From Aureibaculum flavum (lineage in GTDB: Bacteria > Bacteroidota > Bacteroidia > Flavobacteriales > Flavobacteriaceae): DNA of 64,000 nucleotides. The stretch is taken from NCBI RefSeq assembly GCF_016406085.1, contig NZ_JAEHFJ010000001.1:186001-250000 (forward strand), given 5' to 3'. The position numbers and the translations under genes were made by a program. How positions within the stretch are numbered: position 1 is the first letter of the stretch; the number at the start of each line of letters is the position of its first letter. The notes beneath the pieces are model-generated. The model searched no databases and had not been told where the DNA came from. It saw nothing but the letters and a program-made list of their open reading frames with translations. Shown piece by piece: positions 51,151 to 59,986 of this stretch.

Positions 51151-52824
51151 ATGCAACAAGAAAAAGCCTTAGCGATATTAAAATCTGGTAAAAATGTGTT
51201 TTTAACAGGTTCCGCAGGTACAGGTAAAACGTATGTCCTTAATGAATATATTAAGTATTTACGAGCTCGAAAAGTGCCAGTTGCCGTAACGGCTTCAACA
51301 GGAATTGCTGCAACACATATGAATGGTATGACCATTCATTCGTGGTCAGGCATCGGTGTTAAAGAACATCTTACTCAAGGAAATTTGGCAAGTATGAAAG
51401 CCAAGAAATACCTTAAAAAGAACTTAGGAAAAGCAGAAATACTCATCATTGATGAAATTTCAATGTTGCATAAGAACCAATTAAATTTAGTAGATCGAGT
51501 ATTACGGTATTTTAAAGATAATCAAGATCCATTTGGAGGCATTCAAGTGGTGCTCAGTGGTGACTTTTTTCAACTCCCTCCTATTGGTAAATACAATGAA
51601 AAAAGTAGAGATAAATTTTCATTTATGTCTGAGGCTTGGGTAAATGCTAATTTTAATGTTTGCTATTTAACGGAACAATACCGTCAAAGTGATTCTAGCC
51701 TTAATGATATTTTAAATGAAATTCGCACAGGTAACGTATCACAACAGAACTTACAAATTTTAAAAGAGGCCACCGAGCACACACTAGAAAAGAAAGAAGT
51801 ACCTACTAAATTATTTACCCACAATACAGATGTAGATAAGATAAATACCGAACATTTAGTTGAGTTAGAAGGTAGAACAAAAACTTTTAAAGCAACAGCT
51901 AAAGGAAATATTAAATTAATTGATACCTTAAAGAATTCGGTATTGGCTAGTGAAAATTTACAATTGAAAATTGGTGCTAAAGTGATGTTCGTAAAAAACA
52001 ATGCTGAAAAAGGATTTGTAAACGGCACCTTAGGTAAAGTAACTGGATTTAATGCAGAAGGACATCCAAAAGTAAAACTATCTGATAAAAGAATTATTAC
52101 GGTTGAGAAAGAAGATTGGTCAATTCAGGATGATCATAATAAAGTACTGGCTAGCTTCAGTCAATTTCCATTGCGTTTGGCTTGGGCAATCACGGTTCAT
52201 AAATGTCAAGGAATGACTTTAGATGAAGCTGAAATTGATCTATCTAAAACCTTTGAACGTGGGCAAGGCTATGTGGCTTTATCACGATTAAAAAGAATTG
52301 AAAATCTTCAATTAAAAGGTTTCAATGAAATGGCCTTAATGGTTGACCAACTGGCACATAAGGCAGATCTTCGTTTTCAAGAACTTTCAAATGATGCCGA
52401 TCAAAAATATACTATTGATGAATTAACTAAAATGGCTCCTGCCTTTATTAGAAGTTGTGGCGGAACTACAAATGTTAAGGATATTGACAAGAATAAGAAA
52501 AAAATAAAAGAGAAAAAGTCAACAAAACAATCTACTTACGACCTGACTTTATCTTACCTGCAGCAAAAGAAATCTATTGAAGAAATTGCTGAAGAAAGAG
52601 GAATGACAGCCGGTACAATTTCTGGTCATGTTATTAGACTTCGAAGTGATTATCCGAAAGAAGATTTAAGTTTTTACAAACCTAAAAAGGCTCTTTTTAA
52701 TAAAGTAAAAAAAGTGTACGAGCTGCAATCTAATGGCAATGAAATTAGTTCAAAAGTAATTTTTGACGCTTTAAATGGCGAAGTAAGTTATCAGGAAATA
52801 AAATTGTGCATCGCATTTTTATAA
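51151..52824 (+). CDS. Pif1-like DNA helicase with C-terminal HTH_40 domain
   Basis: A 557-residue superfamily 1B helicase: Walker A FLTGSAGTGKTYVLNEYI near residue 20, VAVTASTGIAATHMNGMTIHSWSGI, Walker B AEILIIDEISMLHKNQL, GGIQVVLSGDFFQLPPIG, TEQYRQSD, and the late motif RLAWAITVHKCQGMTLDEAEIDL with YVALSRL. The C-terminal 130 residues hold a helix-turn-helix of the HTH_40 type (TYDLTLSYLQQKKSIEEIAE, ERGMTAGTISGHVIRL). Pif1 relatives unwind DNA 5' to 3' and resolve G-quadruplexes and R-loops. This architecture is typical for Bacteroidota. It starts 20 nt after the beta-helix gene. Confidence 0.92.
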   Translation: MQQEKALAILKSGKNVFLTGSAGTGKTYVLNEYIKYLRARKVPVAVTASTGIAATHMNGMTIHSWSGIGVKEHLTQGNLASMKAKKYLKKNLGKAEILIIDEISMLHKNQLNLVDRVLRYFKDNQDPFGGIQVVLSGDFFQLPPIGKYNEKSRDKFSFMSEAWVNANFNVCYLTEQYRQSDSSLNDILNEIRTGNVSQQNLQILKEATEHTLEKKEVPTKLFTHNTDVDKINTEHLVELEGRTKTFKATAKGNIKLIDTLKNSVLASENLQLKIGAKVMFVKNNAEKGFVNGTLGKVTGFNAEGHPKVKLSDKRIITVEKEDWSIQDDHNKVLASFSQFPLRLAWAITVHKCQGMTLDEAEIDLSKTFERGQGYVALSRLKRIENLQLKGFNEMALMVDQLAHKADLRFQELSNDADQKYTIDELTKMAPAFIRSCGGTTNVKDIDKNKKKIKEKKSTKQSTYDLTLSYLQQKKSIEEIAEERGMTAGTISGHVIRLRSDYPKEDLSFYKPKKALFNKVKKVYELQSNGNEISSKVIFDALNGEVSYQEIKLCIAFL

Positions 52825-52828
52825 AGTC

Positions 52829-53290
52829 ATGAGTATTTTAAACTTCTTATTTGGTAAAAAAAAGATTATTATTCATCCTATTATTGGTGAAATAATAAGC
52901 GATAGAATTAAAGGAAACAACCAAACTAAAAGCTATACTTGGCTTGGAAGCATAACTTTAAATAATCAACCAGAAAAAACAACCATAATTATGGAAGGCC
53001 ATGCATCTGGTCCTTTATCAGCTCATTTAAGTTTTATTAGTCAACTAATTGAAAATTGGGAGAATAAATTTCTTCCAATTATAGAGCAGATTATCATAGA
53101 AAAAGGAATTGATAAAACTGAAAAGTACTCAAATTGGAAAAATGAATTTTATGTTGGGGCTGTTGTCCCTACAAATTCTAAGAAATCTGAGTTTGAATTA
53201 ACATTTGAGCCTTTTAATTCTGAAAATAGTAATTTCATTTGCATTGAATTTAAAAATAGTACTATTATTAATGTTCAGACTTTTGAATAA
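52829..53290 (+). CDS. Uncharacterised 153-residue protein
   Basis: A soluble protein without signal peptide or membrane span. Features: N-terminal KKKIIIHPIIGEI, a segment YTWLGSITLNNQPEKTTIIM, GHASGPLSAHLSFISQLIENWENKF, then a likely helical part and a beta-rich end. I do not recognise the family with certainty; it recalls DUF2262/DUF6985-like proteins, which are also poorly known. ATG at 52829 lies 4 nt after the helicase stop, so co-transcription is likely. No catalytic motif is visible. Confidence 0.6.
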   Translation: MSILNFLFGKKKIIIHPIIGEIISDRIKGNNQTKSYTWLGSITLNNQPEKTTIIMEGHASGPLSAHLSFISQLIENWENKFLPIIEQIIIEKGIDKTEKYSNWKNEFYVGAVVPTNSKKSEFELTFEPFNSENSNFICIEFKNSTIINVQTFE

Positions 53291-53366
53291 TTACATTGCA
53301 ACCGAACACAATAGCTTACACATTACTCTTTAACAAGATTTTAAACCTTTTTATTCTCTTTTTGTT

Positions 53367-53374
53367 TAGTTTTG
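53367..53374 (+). promoter_or_regulatory. Possible -7 element (TAGTTTTG) before the OstA-like gene
   Basis: TAGTTTTG fits TAnnTTTG, 11 nt before the ATG at 53385. No good -33 TTTG is at the right spacing, so it is only a candidate. Confidence 0.3.
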
Positions 53375-53384
53375 TAGCAAATCA

Positions 53385-54962
53385 ATGAATTTGAAAAAAG
53401 TTTTATTTTTACTAGTATTTATCACATCCTTTGCAATGCAAGCTCAGCAAAAACGGATTGAGATATTACATGCTGACACTTCTATTGAAGATGATGAAAG
53501 GTACCCAAATGGTACGGTTTTACTGGGTGATGTTTTTATACAGCACGAAGGCTTTACGCTACGAAGTAAAACAGCAGTACACTATAAACTAGAAAATATA
53601 ATAAGAGCATATGGTAATGTAGTATTAAACCAAGGAGACACCATTACACAAACAAGTGATTATGTGCAGTATAATGGTAAGACTAAAAAAGCAAAATCAT
53701 GGGGTAAAGTTGTACTGAACAATACCGAAATGACTTTGACTACAGACACGTTAGACTTTGACCGTACAAAGCAGCTATTGTTTTACAAAAGTGGTGCAAT
53801 CATCAAAGATAGCGTCAACGTTTTGGAAAGTAAAATAGGGAATTACTATCTTAAAACTTCAAAGTTTGAGGCACTTTCTAATGTTGTTCTCACCAATCCT
53901 GATTATGTACTTGAATCTGACCATTTAGATTATTATACAAGTAATGGACAAGCTTTTCTATATGGACCTTCAACCATTACTGGAGAAGACAACCATATTT
54001 ATACTGAAAGTGGATTTTATGACACTCAAAAAAACACCTCTCATTTTACAAAAAACTCAGTATTAACCTACCAAAACAGGTCTATTACTGCTGATAGTTT
54101 ATATTATGATAGGAATCTAGCATTTGCCTCAGCCACCAACAACATAAAGATGTTAGATACCTTAAACAATGCTGTAATTCGAGGTGATTATGGTGAGTTT
54201 TACCAAAAATTAGATTCCGCTTTTGTGATAAACAAAGCCGTTGCTATAACAGAAATTGAGAAAGATTCAATGTATGTCCATGGAGATACCTTACTGGTAA
54301 CTGGCAAACCAGAAAATAGAATAATAAGGGCGTATAATCGCGTAAAATTCTTCAAAAGTAATTTAAGTGGTAAGTGTGATTCAATTCATTCAAATCAAAA
54401 AACGGGACTCACACAAATGTTTAGAAACCCTGTATTGTGGTCACAAGAAAGTCAAATTACTGGAGACACCATTCACTTACTTTCTAATTCCGTAACAGAG
54501 CAATTAGATAGTTTAAAAATTTTACGTAATGCCTTTGTGATTCAAAAAGATTCTGCAGGGTATAATCAGATAAAAGGTAGGAATATATTAGGAAAGTTTA
54601 TTGACAATGATTTAGAAGATGTTAATGTCGTGGGTAATGCGGAAAGCATATTTTATGTTAGAGATGATGAAGACAATCTTAATGGTATAGATAAAAGTAC
54701 GTGCAGCTATATCAATTTTCAATTAAAAGATAAGAAAATCAGAAACATTACGTATTACGTTAACCCTGAAGGAACTATTTACCCGCCCTCTAAAATACCA
54801 AAAAGTGATCGTATTTTTCGTGGTTTTGTTTGGCGTGATACTGAAAGACCACAAAAAATGGAAGATATTTTTATAAAGGATGATGATGATGCTATTGAAG
54901 TCAATAAAGAACAACAACCTACGGTAAGTTCGCTAGAATCTATCAAAAAAGGTATTGAGTAA
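53385..54962 (+). CDS. OstA/LptA-like periplasmic protein
   Basis: A 525-residue protein with a signal peptide (MNLKKVLFLLVFITSFAMQAQ) and several OstA repeats: VLLGDVFIQHEGFTLRSKTA, AYGNVVLNQGDTI, YYLKTSKFEALSNVVLTNPD, GPSTITGEDNHIY, ADSLYYDRNLAFASATNNIK. It resembles the periplasmic LptA/LptD-N beta-jellyroll that carries lipopolysaccharide to the outer membrane. Bacteroidota encode this long OstA form. The acidic C-terminus (IKDDDDAIEVNKEQQ) is not part of the jellyroll. The aminotransferase gene starts 13 nt after its stop. Confidence 0.87.
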   Translation: MNLKKVLFLLVFITSFAMQAQQKRIEILHADTSIEDDERYPNGTVLLGDVFIQHEGFTLRSKTAVHYKLENIIRAYGNVVLNQGDTITQTSDYVQYNGKTKKAKSWGKVVLNNTEMTLTTDTLDFDRTKQLLFYKSGAIIKDSVNVLESKIGNYYLKTSKFEALSNVVLTNPDYVLESDHLDYYTSNGQAFLYGPSTITGEDNHIYTESGFYDTQKNTSHFTKNSVLTYQNRSITADSLYYDRNLAFASATNNIKMLDTLNNAVIRGDYGEFYQKLDSAFVINKAVAITEIEKDSMYVHGDTLLVTGKPENRIIRAYNRVKFFKSNLSGKCDSIHSNQKTGLTQMFRNPVLWSQESQITGDTIHLLSNSVTEQLDSLKILRNAFVIQKDSAGYNQIKGRNILGKFIDNDLEDVNVVGNAESIFYVRDDEDNLNGIDKSTCSYINFQLKDKKIRNITYYVNPEGTIYPPSKIPKSDRIFRGFVWRDTERPQKMEDIFIKDDDDAIEVNKEQQPTVSSLESIKKGIE

Positions 54963-54975
54963 TAAGAGTAATCGT

Positions 54976-56163
54976 ATGCAATCAGACTTTACAAAATATC
55001 AAGCACAAACGTCTCCACATCCTTTAGCTTTGGAAATATCACACGCCGAAGGATCTTTTGTTTATGATACAAAGGGAAAAGAGTATCTCGATTTTATTGC
55101 GGGTGTTTCAGCCAATAGTTTAGGACACAACCATCCTAAAGTAAAAAAAGCTATCATTGATCAGGTTAATGCCTATACACATGTTATGGTTTATGGAGAG
55201 TTTGTTCAAAAACCAGCAGTTGAGCTCTGTAAACAATTAGCAGATTTACTTCCTCAATCAGAAGAATGGTCAATCTATTTAACCAATTCTGGTACTGAGG
55301 CAACAGAAGGAGCTATAAAATTAGCAAAAAAATTTACAGGTAGAACAGAAATAATAGCCGCCAAAAATGCGTACCATGGTAATACACAAGGTGCTATGAG
55401 TGTTTGCGGAAATGAGAATCAAAATAGAGCTTTTAGACCACTAGTTCCTGGTATTAAATTCATCACTTTTAATAATGAAGAGGAACTGAAAAAAATCACT
55501 TCTAAAACAGCCGCCGTACTTTTAGAAACCATTCAAGGTGGAGCCGGTTTCATTGTTCCAAAAAATGATTATTTATTAAAAGTCAAAAAACGTTGTGAAG
55601 AAGTTGGTGCACTATTAATACTTGATGAAATACAAACAGGTATTGGCAGAACGGGTTCGTTTTTTGGTTTCGAAAATTACAACACCACTCCTGATATTAT
55701 TATAACAGGCAAAGGTTTAGGTGGAGGCATGCCTATTGGAGCCTTTATTGCTCCTAATAATATGATGTCAATTCTAAAAGAAAATCCCAAATTAGGCCAT
55801 ATTACTACTTTTGGAGGGCATCCAGTTATTGCCGCTTCAGCCTTAGCGACAGTAAAGGAAATAAGTTCATCCAACTTAATGGCCGAGACCTTAGTAAAAG
55901 AAAAGTTATTTAGAAAAAGATTACAACATACAGCGGTAAAAGAAATTAGAGGTAAGGGATTGCTTTTAGCTTTAATTGTTGACACTCCAGAAATTGCCTC
56001 ACAAATAATTTTAAAATCGTTAGAGAAAGGTTTATTACTATTTTGGTTACTTTTTGAAGGGCGTGCTGTTAGAATAACACCTCCTTTAAATATTTCAAAT
56101 GAGGAAATAGAAAAAGGATGTGAAATATTACTTAATGTAATTAATGAAGTTACAAATGACTAA
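54976..56163 (+). CDS. Class III PLP aminotransferase (acetylornithine aminotransferase-like)
   Basis: From the ATG at 54976 the product is 395 residues (MQSDFTKYQAQTSPHPLALE). A TTG at 54955 would overlap the OstA-like gene and is less likely. Class III features: FIAGVSANSLGHNHPKV, TNSGTEATEGAIKLAKK, LILDEIQTGIGRTGSFFGFE and the PLP lysine in IITGKGLGGGMPIGAFIAP. It transfers amino groups between an omega-amine or aspartate-like donor and a keto acid; the substrate cannot be decided. The 3' end overlaps the convergent antiporter gene by 4 nt. Confidence 0.88.
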   Translation: MQSDFTKYQAQTSPHPLALEISHAEGSFVYDTKGKEYLDFIAGVSANSLGHNHPKVKKAIIDQVNAYTHVMVYGEFVQKPAVELCKQLADLLPQSEEWSIYLTNSGTEATEGAIKLAKKFTGRTEIIAAKNAYHGNTQGAMSVCGNENQNRAFRPLVPGIKFITFNNEEELKKITSKTAAVLLETIQGGAGFIVPKNDYLLKVKKRCEEVGALLILDEIQTGIGRTGSFFGFENYNTTPDIIITGKGLGGGMPIGAFIAPNNMMSILKENPKLGHITTFGGHPVIAASALATVKEISSSNLMAETLVKEKLFRKRLQHTAVKEIRGKGLLLALIVDTPEIASQIILKSLEKGLLLFWLLFEGRAVRITPPLNISNEEIEKGCEILLNVINEVTND

Positions 56164-57503
56164 TGCTCGGTAGAAGGAAATCCATTGTCCTTCTCTTCTG
56201 AAATTTCATTTTGCTTTACTTCTTCATTACGTTCTTCTAAGGCTTCTTGTTCATTTAATACATCTTCTGCTTCATTTCTTTGTTGTACTTCATCATCAAT
56301 GTCATCCAAAATAGTTCCAATTTTCTTCTTATCTTTTATCATTGCCCATGTCATTAATAGGCTTGTTGCAATAATTACAAAGAGCAAAATACCCGATTCA
56401 AAATTTTCTATCTGACCTTCTTTGGGTATGCTATAAAATAATAATATAGTTATCAATCCACGTGGTGCTATAAACAACTGCGGAAAAATATCTTTACCTA
56501 TAAATATTCTTAAAACAACGTAACGAATTGCATAAATAGACGCAATAATTAAAAGGCTAATACCAACTACACTTATACTTACTAAAGAAGATAAAACGAT
56601 AGTAAGCCCAAAAATTACAAAGAAAAATGTGCGGATTACAAATGCCGTTTCTAAGGTAATAATATGTAATTCATGATAAATTTGGTCAATCTTATCCTTT
56701 TCTAAAAAGATGGCTGTTTTACCAGGAAAAAATAACTTAACGTTTGCAATAACCAATCCAAAAATCAATATAATTATTAATGAAGACAAATGGAACTTCT
56801 TACCAATGGCATAGAGTAAAAGCAATACCGCTATTAATAAAAATAGCTTTGCTTGACTCTTAATTTTTTGAAAAATCAAGATGATACCATAACTGGCCAC
56901 GAGAGCAATAATAATGGTTAAAACCGTTGTTAATGCAAACTCTCCTGCCCCAACAGCATGTTCCGGATCAAGACCTCCTATCATAAAATAAAACATCATA
57001 ATTCCCATTATATCTGAGAAGGTACTTTCATATATATGAAATTCTTTCTTCTTATCTCCTAACCCACTTACACTTGGTATAATAATAGCACTAGATAATA
57101 TGGACAATGGAATTGCGTATAACCAAGCAGAGGTCATTGACATTCCATCAACAGCATAATGCAGTATAAGTGCAGCTACCCATGCTGATGCCACTAAACC
57201 AATCAAAGCTATTGCCATTGATTTTAAAATAGGTATTAGTTTCTCTCGTTTCAATTCTAATTCTAAAGCAGCTTCAAGAACAATCATAATTAACCCAATG
57301 GTACCTAAAATTTCTAAGGAAGGTCTAAAATCTATTTCTTCTCCAACAAAATAATCCATTGCAAATTTTAATATAACACCCAATACTATGAGCATTAAAA
57401 CGGAAGGAATATTTGTTTTTTTTGAGAGTCCAGTAAACCAAAAAGATAAAATTATAATTACAGAAGCTCCAATGATTAAATTATAAGAAGATAATATTTC
57501 CAT
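56160..57503 (-). CDS. Cation:proton antiporter (CPA1/NhaP type)
   Basis: A 447-residue inner-membrane transporter with about 12 spans (LIIGASVIIILSFWFTGL, IPSVLMLIVLGVILKFAM, FRPSLEILGTIGLIMIVLEAAL), the helix pair SILSSAIIIPSVSGL, FVIRTFFFVIFGLTIVL and FIAPRGLITILLF, as in Na+/H+ exchangers. A 60-residue Glu-rich cytosolic tail (DDIDDEVQQRNEAEDVLNEQ) follows and may regulate the exchanger. No RCK/TrkA domain is present. It balances internal pH or sodium. The ATG at 57503 faces a long gene-free stretch. The stop overlaps the convergent aminotransferase. Confidence 0.88.
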   Translation of the reverse strand: MEILSSYNLIIGASVIIILSFWFTGLSKKTNIPSVLMLIVLGVILKFAMDYFVGEEIDFRPSLEILGTIGLIMIVLEAALELELKREKLIPILKSMAIALIGLVASAWVAALILHYAVDGMSMTSAWLYAIPLSILSSAIIIPSVSGLGDKKKEFHIYESTFSDIMGIMMFYFMIGGLDPEHAVGAGEFALTTVLTIIIALVASYGIILIFQKIKSQAKLFLLIAVLLLLYAIGKKFHLSSLIIILIFGLVIANVKLFFPGKTAIFLEKDKIDQIYHELHIITLETAFVIRTFFFVIFGLTIVLSSLVSISVVGISLLIIASIYAIRYVVLRIFIGKDIFPQLFIAPRGLITILLFYSIPKEGQIENFESGILLFVIIATSLLMTWAMIKDKKKIGTILDDIDDEVQQRNEAEDVLNEQEALEERNEEVKQNEISEEKDNGFPSTEH

Positions 57504-57862
57504 GTAGGATTAGTTTCGTTTGATTTAATTCGTTAAAAATACCATTTAAAAATGTATAGTAATATTTTTCATTAATAATAACGGATATAAGTTACAATTT
57601 GTTTGAATCCTAATAAAAAAAAATAAATGATTAATTCTTCTAACGCATTAATAGCGTTTCTTAAATGCTAATTTTTATGAATATTTTTAAAAAAAACAGC
57701 TTAGATACTGATGATTTCAACTATTTACAAAAATTTTTAAACCAAATGTTAAAACTGTTAAAATGTACTAAAATTTAGTTAAAATGAAAATTAACAGTAA
57801 CAATTTGTACTTCAAAAAGTCTATTAGGCATAACATAAAAATTAATCCAAAACATATTTATC
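57504..57862. other. 359-bp gene-free divergent intergenic region
   Basis: AT-rich DNA between the divergent antiporter and small secreted-protein genes. The only repeats seen are GTTAAAA words at about 57748, 57757 and 57780 (GTTAAAAC, GTTAAAATG, GTTAAAATG), which could be a regulator site for the rightward gene. A 33-codon frame at 57677-57778 (MNIFKKNSLD start) is not convincing. No exact TAnnTTTG promoter stands out. Confidence 0.4.
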
Positions 57863-58210
57863 ATGAAAAAATTAAAATTAGTTTCATTATCATTAGCACT
57901 ACTTATTGGATCTTTATCGTATGCCTCAAATGCTGAACCAGACACCAAATCTGAAATTAGAAATCAAATCATAAGCCTATTAAACAAAACGGAAGTAAAC
58001 ATTGATTCTGATCAATTAGTAGCTAATGTATCTTTTATGCTAAACGAAAAATCAGAACTTGTCATCATTTCTGTGAGATCAAAAAATGATAAAAAAAATA
58101 ATTATATAATTGATACTTATATTAAAAAACACTTGAACTATAAAAAAGTAAAAGTGAATAACTTAAAAGTTGGTAAAGTTTATGAAATGCCTTTTAAAAT
58201 GGTAAAATAA
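57863..58210 (+). CDS. Small secreted protein of unknown function
   Basis: A 115-residue protein with a signal peptide (MKKLKLVSLSLALLIGSLSYA). The mature part of about 94 residues (EIRNQIISLLNKTEVNID, ANVSFMLNEKSELVIISVRS, IDTYIKKHLNYKKVKVNNLKVGKVYEMPF) has alternating strands and helices. It resembles small periplasmic proteins common in flavobacteria (TonB-C-like or BON-like size), but no domain is certain. Start ATG 57863. A strong bidirectional terminator follows at 58223-58268. Confidence 0.75.
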   Translation: MKKLKLVSLSLALLIGSLSYASNAEPDTKSEIRNQIISLLNKTEVNIDSDQLVANVSFMLNEKSELVIISVRSKNDKKNNYIIDTYIKKHLNYKKVKVNNLKVGKVYEMPFKMVK

Positions 58211-58222
58211 CAAATAATACAT

Positions 58223-58268
58223 AAAAAAGAGAGACTGCCTTTAAGTTAAAGACAGTCTCTCTTTTTTT
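58223..58268. terminator. Bidirectional terminator between convergent genes
   Basis: The stem AAAAAGAGAGACTG with its exact complement CAGTCTCTCTTTTT brackets a further small hairpin CTTTAAGTTAAAG. It ends in a T run on the plus strand and an A run at the other side, so it serves the plus-strand gene and the minus-strand TlpA-like gene. Confidence 0.9.
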
Positions 58269-58283
58269 TTCAAAACACATTAA

Positions 58284-58862
58284 TTATTCTTCAATTAATT
58301 TATCTAATAATTCTCTAATTGAATTACTGTTCCAATTGACAGCTCCATATTCTGACAACGCCACCTTTCCATTTTTATCTAAAATAAAAGTTGTAGGAAT
58401 GGTTGAAACTTCTAATTGCTTTGGTGCCTGTGACAGTTGATTGTATGTAGGAAAGTTATAATCATTCTTACCATAAAATTTCTCTACTTTCTCTTTAGTA
58501 TCTGTAGTTACAAATAAAAACACCAATTTTTCATTATAATCTAAATACAGCTTATGTATCATGGGCATTTCTGCAATACAAGGTGGACACCACGTTGCCC
58601 AGTAATTTATAAAAACTACTTTGCCTTTTAATGATTCCAAGTTCATATCGTTCGCCGAAACAATTCCTTTGAATTTTAAATCATAAGTATCTACTGTCAA
58701 TCGCTTATCAATTTGCTCCACAGAAGGTGAAAAAATTAAGGTCTTTACATAGGTAATACCTTGGGTTAGCTTTGCTCTTGTACCCAAACCAAATGGTGTA
58801 AAAAGGAAAATAATAAATCCGAAAAATAGAATATTTGAAATTGTTTTTTTGTTTAGTTTCAT
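58284..58862 (-). CDS. TlpA/ResA-like membrane-anchored thioredoxin
   Basis: A 192-residue protein with an N-terminal membrane anchor (ISNILFFGFIIFLFTPFGLG) and a thioredoxin domain: GIVSANDMNLESLKGKVVFINYWATWCPPCIAEMP with the WCPPC active site. FLFVTTDTKEKVEKFYGKN and the cis-Pro loop EVSTIPTTFILDKNGKV follow. It keeps periplasmic thiols reduced, possibly in cytochrome c or other envelope-protein maturation. The ATG at 58862 is about 29 nt after a candidate start point (promoter 58895-58924). Confidence 0.88.
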   Translation of the reverse strand: MKLNKKTISNILFFGFIIFLFTPFGLGTRAKLTQGITYVKTLIFSPSVEQIDKRLTVDTYDLKFKGIVSANDMNLESLKGKVVFINYWATWCPPCIAEMPMIHKLYLDYNEKLVFLFVTTDTKEKVEKFYGKNDYNFPTYNQLSQAPKQLEVSTIPTTFILDKNGKVALSEYGAVNWNSNSIRELLDKLIEE

Positions 58863-58894
58863 ATTGTATTAGTAGTATAATTATTACAATCTTA

Positions 58895-58924
58895 CAAAAA
58901 TAAATAAAAAAAAGGTGCAACAAA
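58895..58924 (-). promoter_or_regulatory. Candidate promoter for the TlpA-like gene
   Basis: On the minus strand TTTG (58924-58921) is followed after 18 bp by TATTTTTG (58902-58895), close to TTTG-N19-TAnnTTTG. The predicted start is near 58891. It overlaps the terminator of the upstream lipoprotein gene. Confidence 0.45.
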
Positions 58925-58935
58925 TGTTACACCTT
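58907..58935 (-). terminator. Terminator after the RskA-repeat lipoprotein gene
   Basis: The stem AAGGTG with CACCTT and AAC with GTT (one mismatch) encloses a short loop at 58912-58935. It is followed on the minus strand by a T-rich run, 27 bp after the lipoprotein stop. Confidence 0.65.
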
Positions 58936-58961
58936 AAATAACTCAAAACACTAAAATCGTT

Positions 58962-59858
58962 TTATCTATTTACTGTCCCTGATGGGAAAGAAGCACCATT
59001 AAAAGTTAAGTCATATGTTGCCGGTGCCGTTTCATTACCTGCAGTACCCAATAAAGGTTTTAATAAAAAGGGTGCCGGTGAGTTATCTGGTGATGGTTCT
59101 ACAGAAAGCACTACCGTTCTTCCTCTAATATCTAATGGAAATGTAAATCCTGTTGGTGTATTACTAAAAAAATCTTCACCCGGAATTGGAGGGCCTGCAT
59201 TTTCAATTCCACTGAAAGAAGTTGCACTTCCAGCATTGTCATCTGCTACATCAAACGCCGTAAAGGTACCTGTAGATAAAGGACCTTGACCATCTACGAC
59301 AACCCAACCTTCGTATTTCCAACCGGCTTCCAATGTAGGTAATGTAAAAGCTGCTGTTGGTGGAGCACCAGGTGTACCAAACCAAATTCCACTTTCATCG
59401 TTACCATTATTATCTGCAGATTCATCGGTTGGAGATCTTAAAAAGAATTTCCCAGCTGGTGTATCTGTAGTAAAATCACCAACTGTACCCACTGAAACTG
59501 TAGCACTACTTCCTGAAAAATCTCCTACAATTAATTTAGTATCAGAAGGTGTTGCTGCCGCAGTACCTGTTTCTCCTGCAGGTTCTATGCTTAATACAAA
59601 TCTAGTAGCTGCATCTAATTCAACAGCATCTACAGCAAAATTTTGACCTAATGAAATGTCTGAAAATGTTCCTGTACTTACTGGAGCTCCATCAACTATA
59701 ATCCATCCTTCATAAACATAATCTGAACCCAATTCTTCCAGACCGGTAACATTGATGGTTAAATTTTTTGTTGAAGGCGAAAAGTTGTTATCTTCATCAC
59801 ATGATGTAAATAGCAGTCCAAAAGCTGTAATAGCTAAAAATAAATTGTTTCTTGTCAT
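58962..59858 (-). CDS. Lipoprotein with two RskA-C-like repeats
   Basis: From the ATG at 59858 the product is 298 residues (MTRNNLFLAITAFGLLFTSC, lipobox TSC). A frame start at 59906 would add 16 residues and is rejected. Two copies of a repeat follow: YEGWIIVDGAPVSTGTFSDI with RFVLSIEPAGETG, and YEGWVVVDGQGPLSTGTFTAF with VVLSVEPSPDNSP. The pattern (YEGWVVVDG-PVSTGTF ... VLSVEP) is like the C-terminal domain of anti-sigma factor RskA, here without its cytosolic part or membrane helix. It is probably anchored in the outer or inner membrane and could bind a ligand. A Crp/Fnr gene lies 128 nt upstream, with a palindrome and a TATATTTG element in between. Confidence 0.8.
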   Translation of the reverse strand: MTRNNLFLAITAFGLLFTSCDEDNNFSPSTKNLTINVTGLEELGSDYVYEGWIIVDGAPVSTGTFSDISLGQNFAVDAVELDAATRFVLSIEPAGETGTAAATPSDTKLIVGDFSGSSATVSVGTVGDFTTDTPAGKFFLRSPTDESADNNGNDESGIWFGTPGAPPTAAFTLPTLEAGWKYEGWVVVDGQGPLSTGTFTAFDVADDNAGSATSFSGIENAGPPIPGEDFFSNTPTGFTFPLDIRGRTVVLSVEPSPDNSPAPFLLKPLLGTAGNETAPATYDLTFNGASFPSGTVNR

Positions 59859-59941
59859 AATAAAGTTTTTTTTATGTGTTAGTAATCGTGTTTTTATTAG
59901 CATCAAATGAGAGACTAATAATTTGAGTAAAATTTATATGA

Positions 59942-59949
59942 CAAATATA
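59942..59949 (-). promoter_or_regulatory. -7 element TATATTTG of the lipoprotein gene
   Basis: Read on the minus strand, TATATTTG fits TAnnTTTG. The predicted start is near 59938, with an 80-nt leader. There is no TTTG at the -33 position (the bases there are CATT), which is typical of an activator-dependent promoter. Confidence 0.55.
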
Positions 59950-59970
59950 AAAGAGGTATGTTTTATAAAA

Positions 59971-59986
59971 TGTTAGCTAGCTAACA
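59971..59986. promoter_or_regulatory. 16-bp perfect palindrome TGTTAGCTAGCTAACA, likely Crp/Fnr operator
   Basis: An exact 16-bp inverted repeat starts directly after the stop codon of the Crp/Fnr gene. Its centre (59978.5) is about 40 bp upstream of the predicted start at 59938, the position used by class II Crp/Fnr activators (-41.5). The regulator encoded next to it is the obvious candidate to bind. This is inference. Confidence 0.5.

Noticed and set aside
57677-57778. 33-codon plus-strand frame upstream of the small secreted protein
   Set aside because: AT-rich, Lys/Leu-dominated product with no ribosome site or domain; likely chance.
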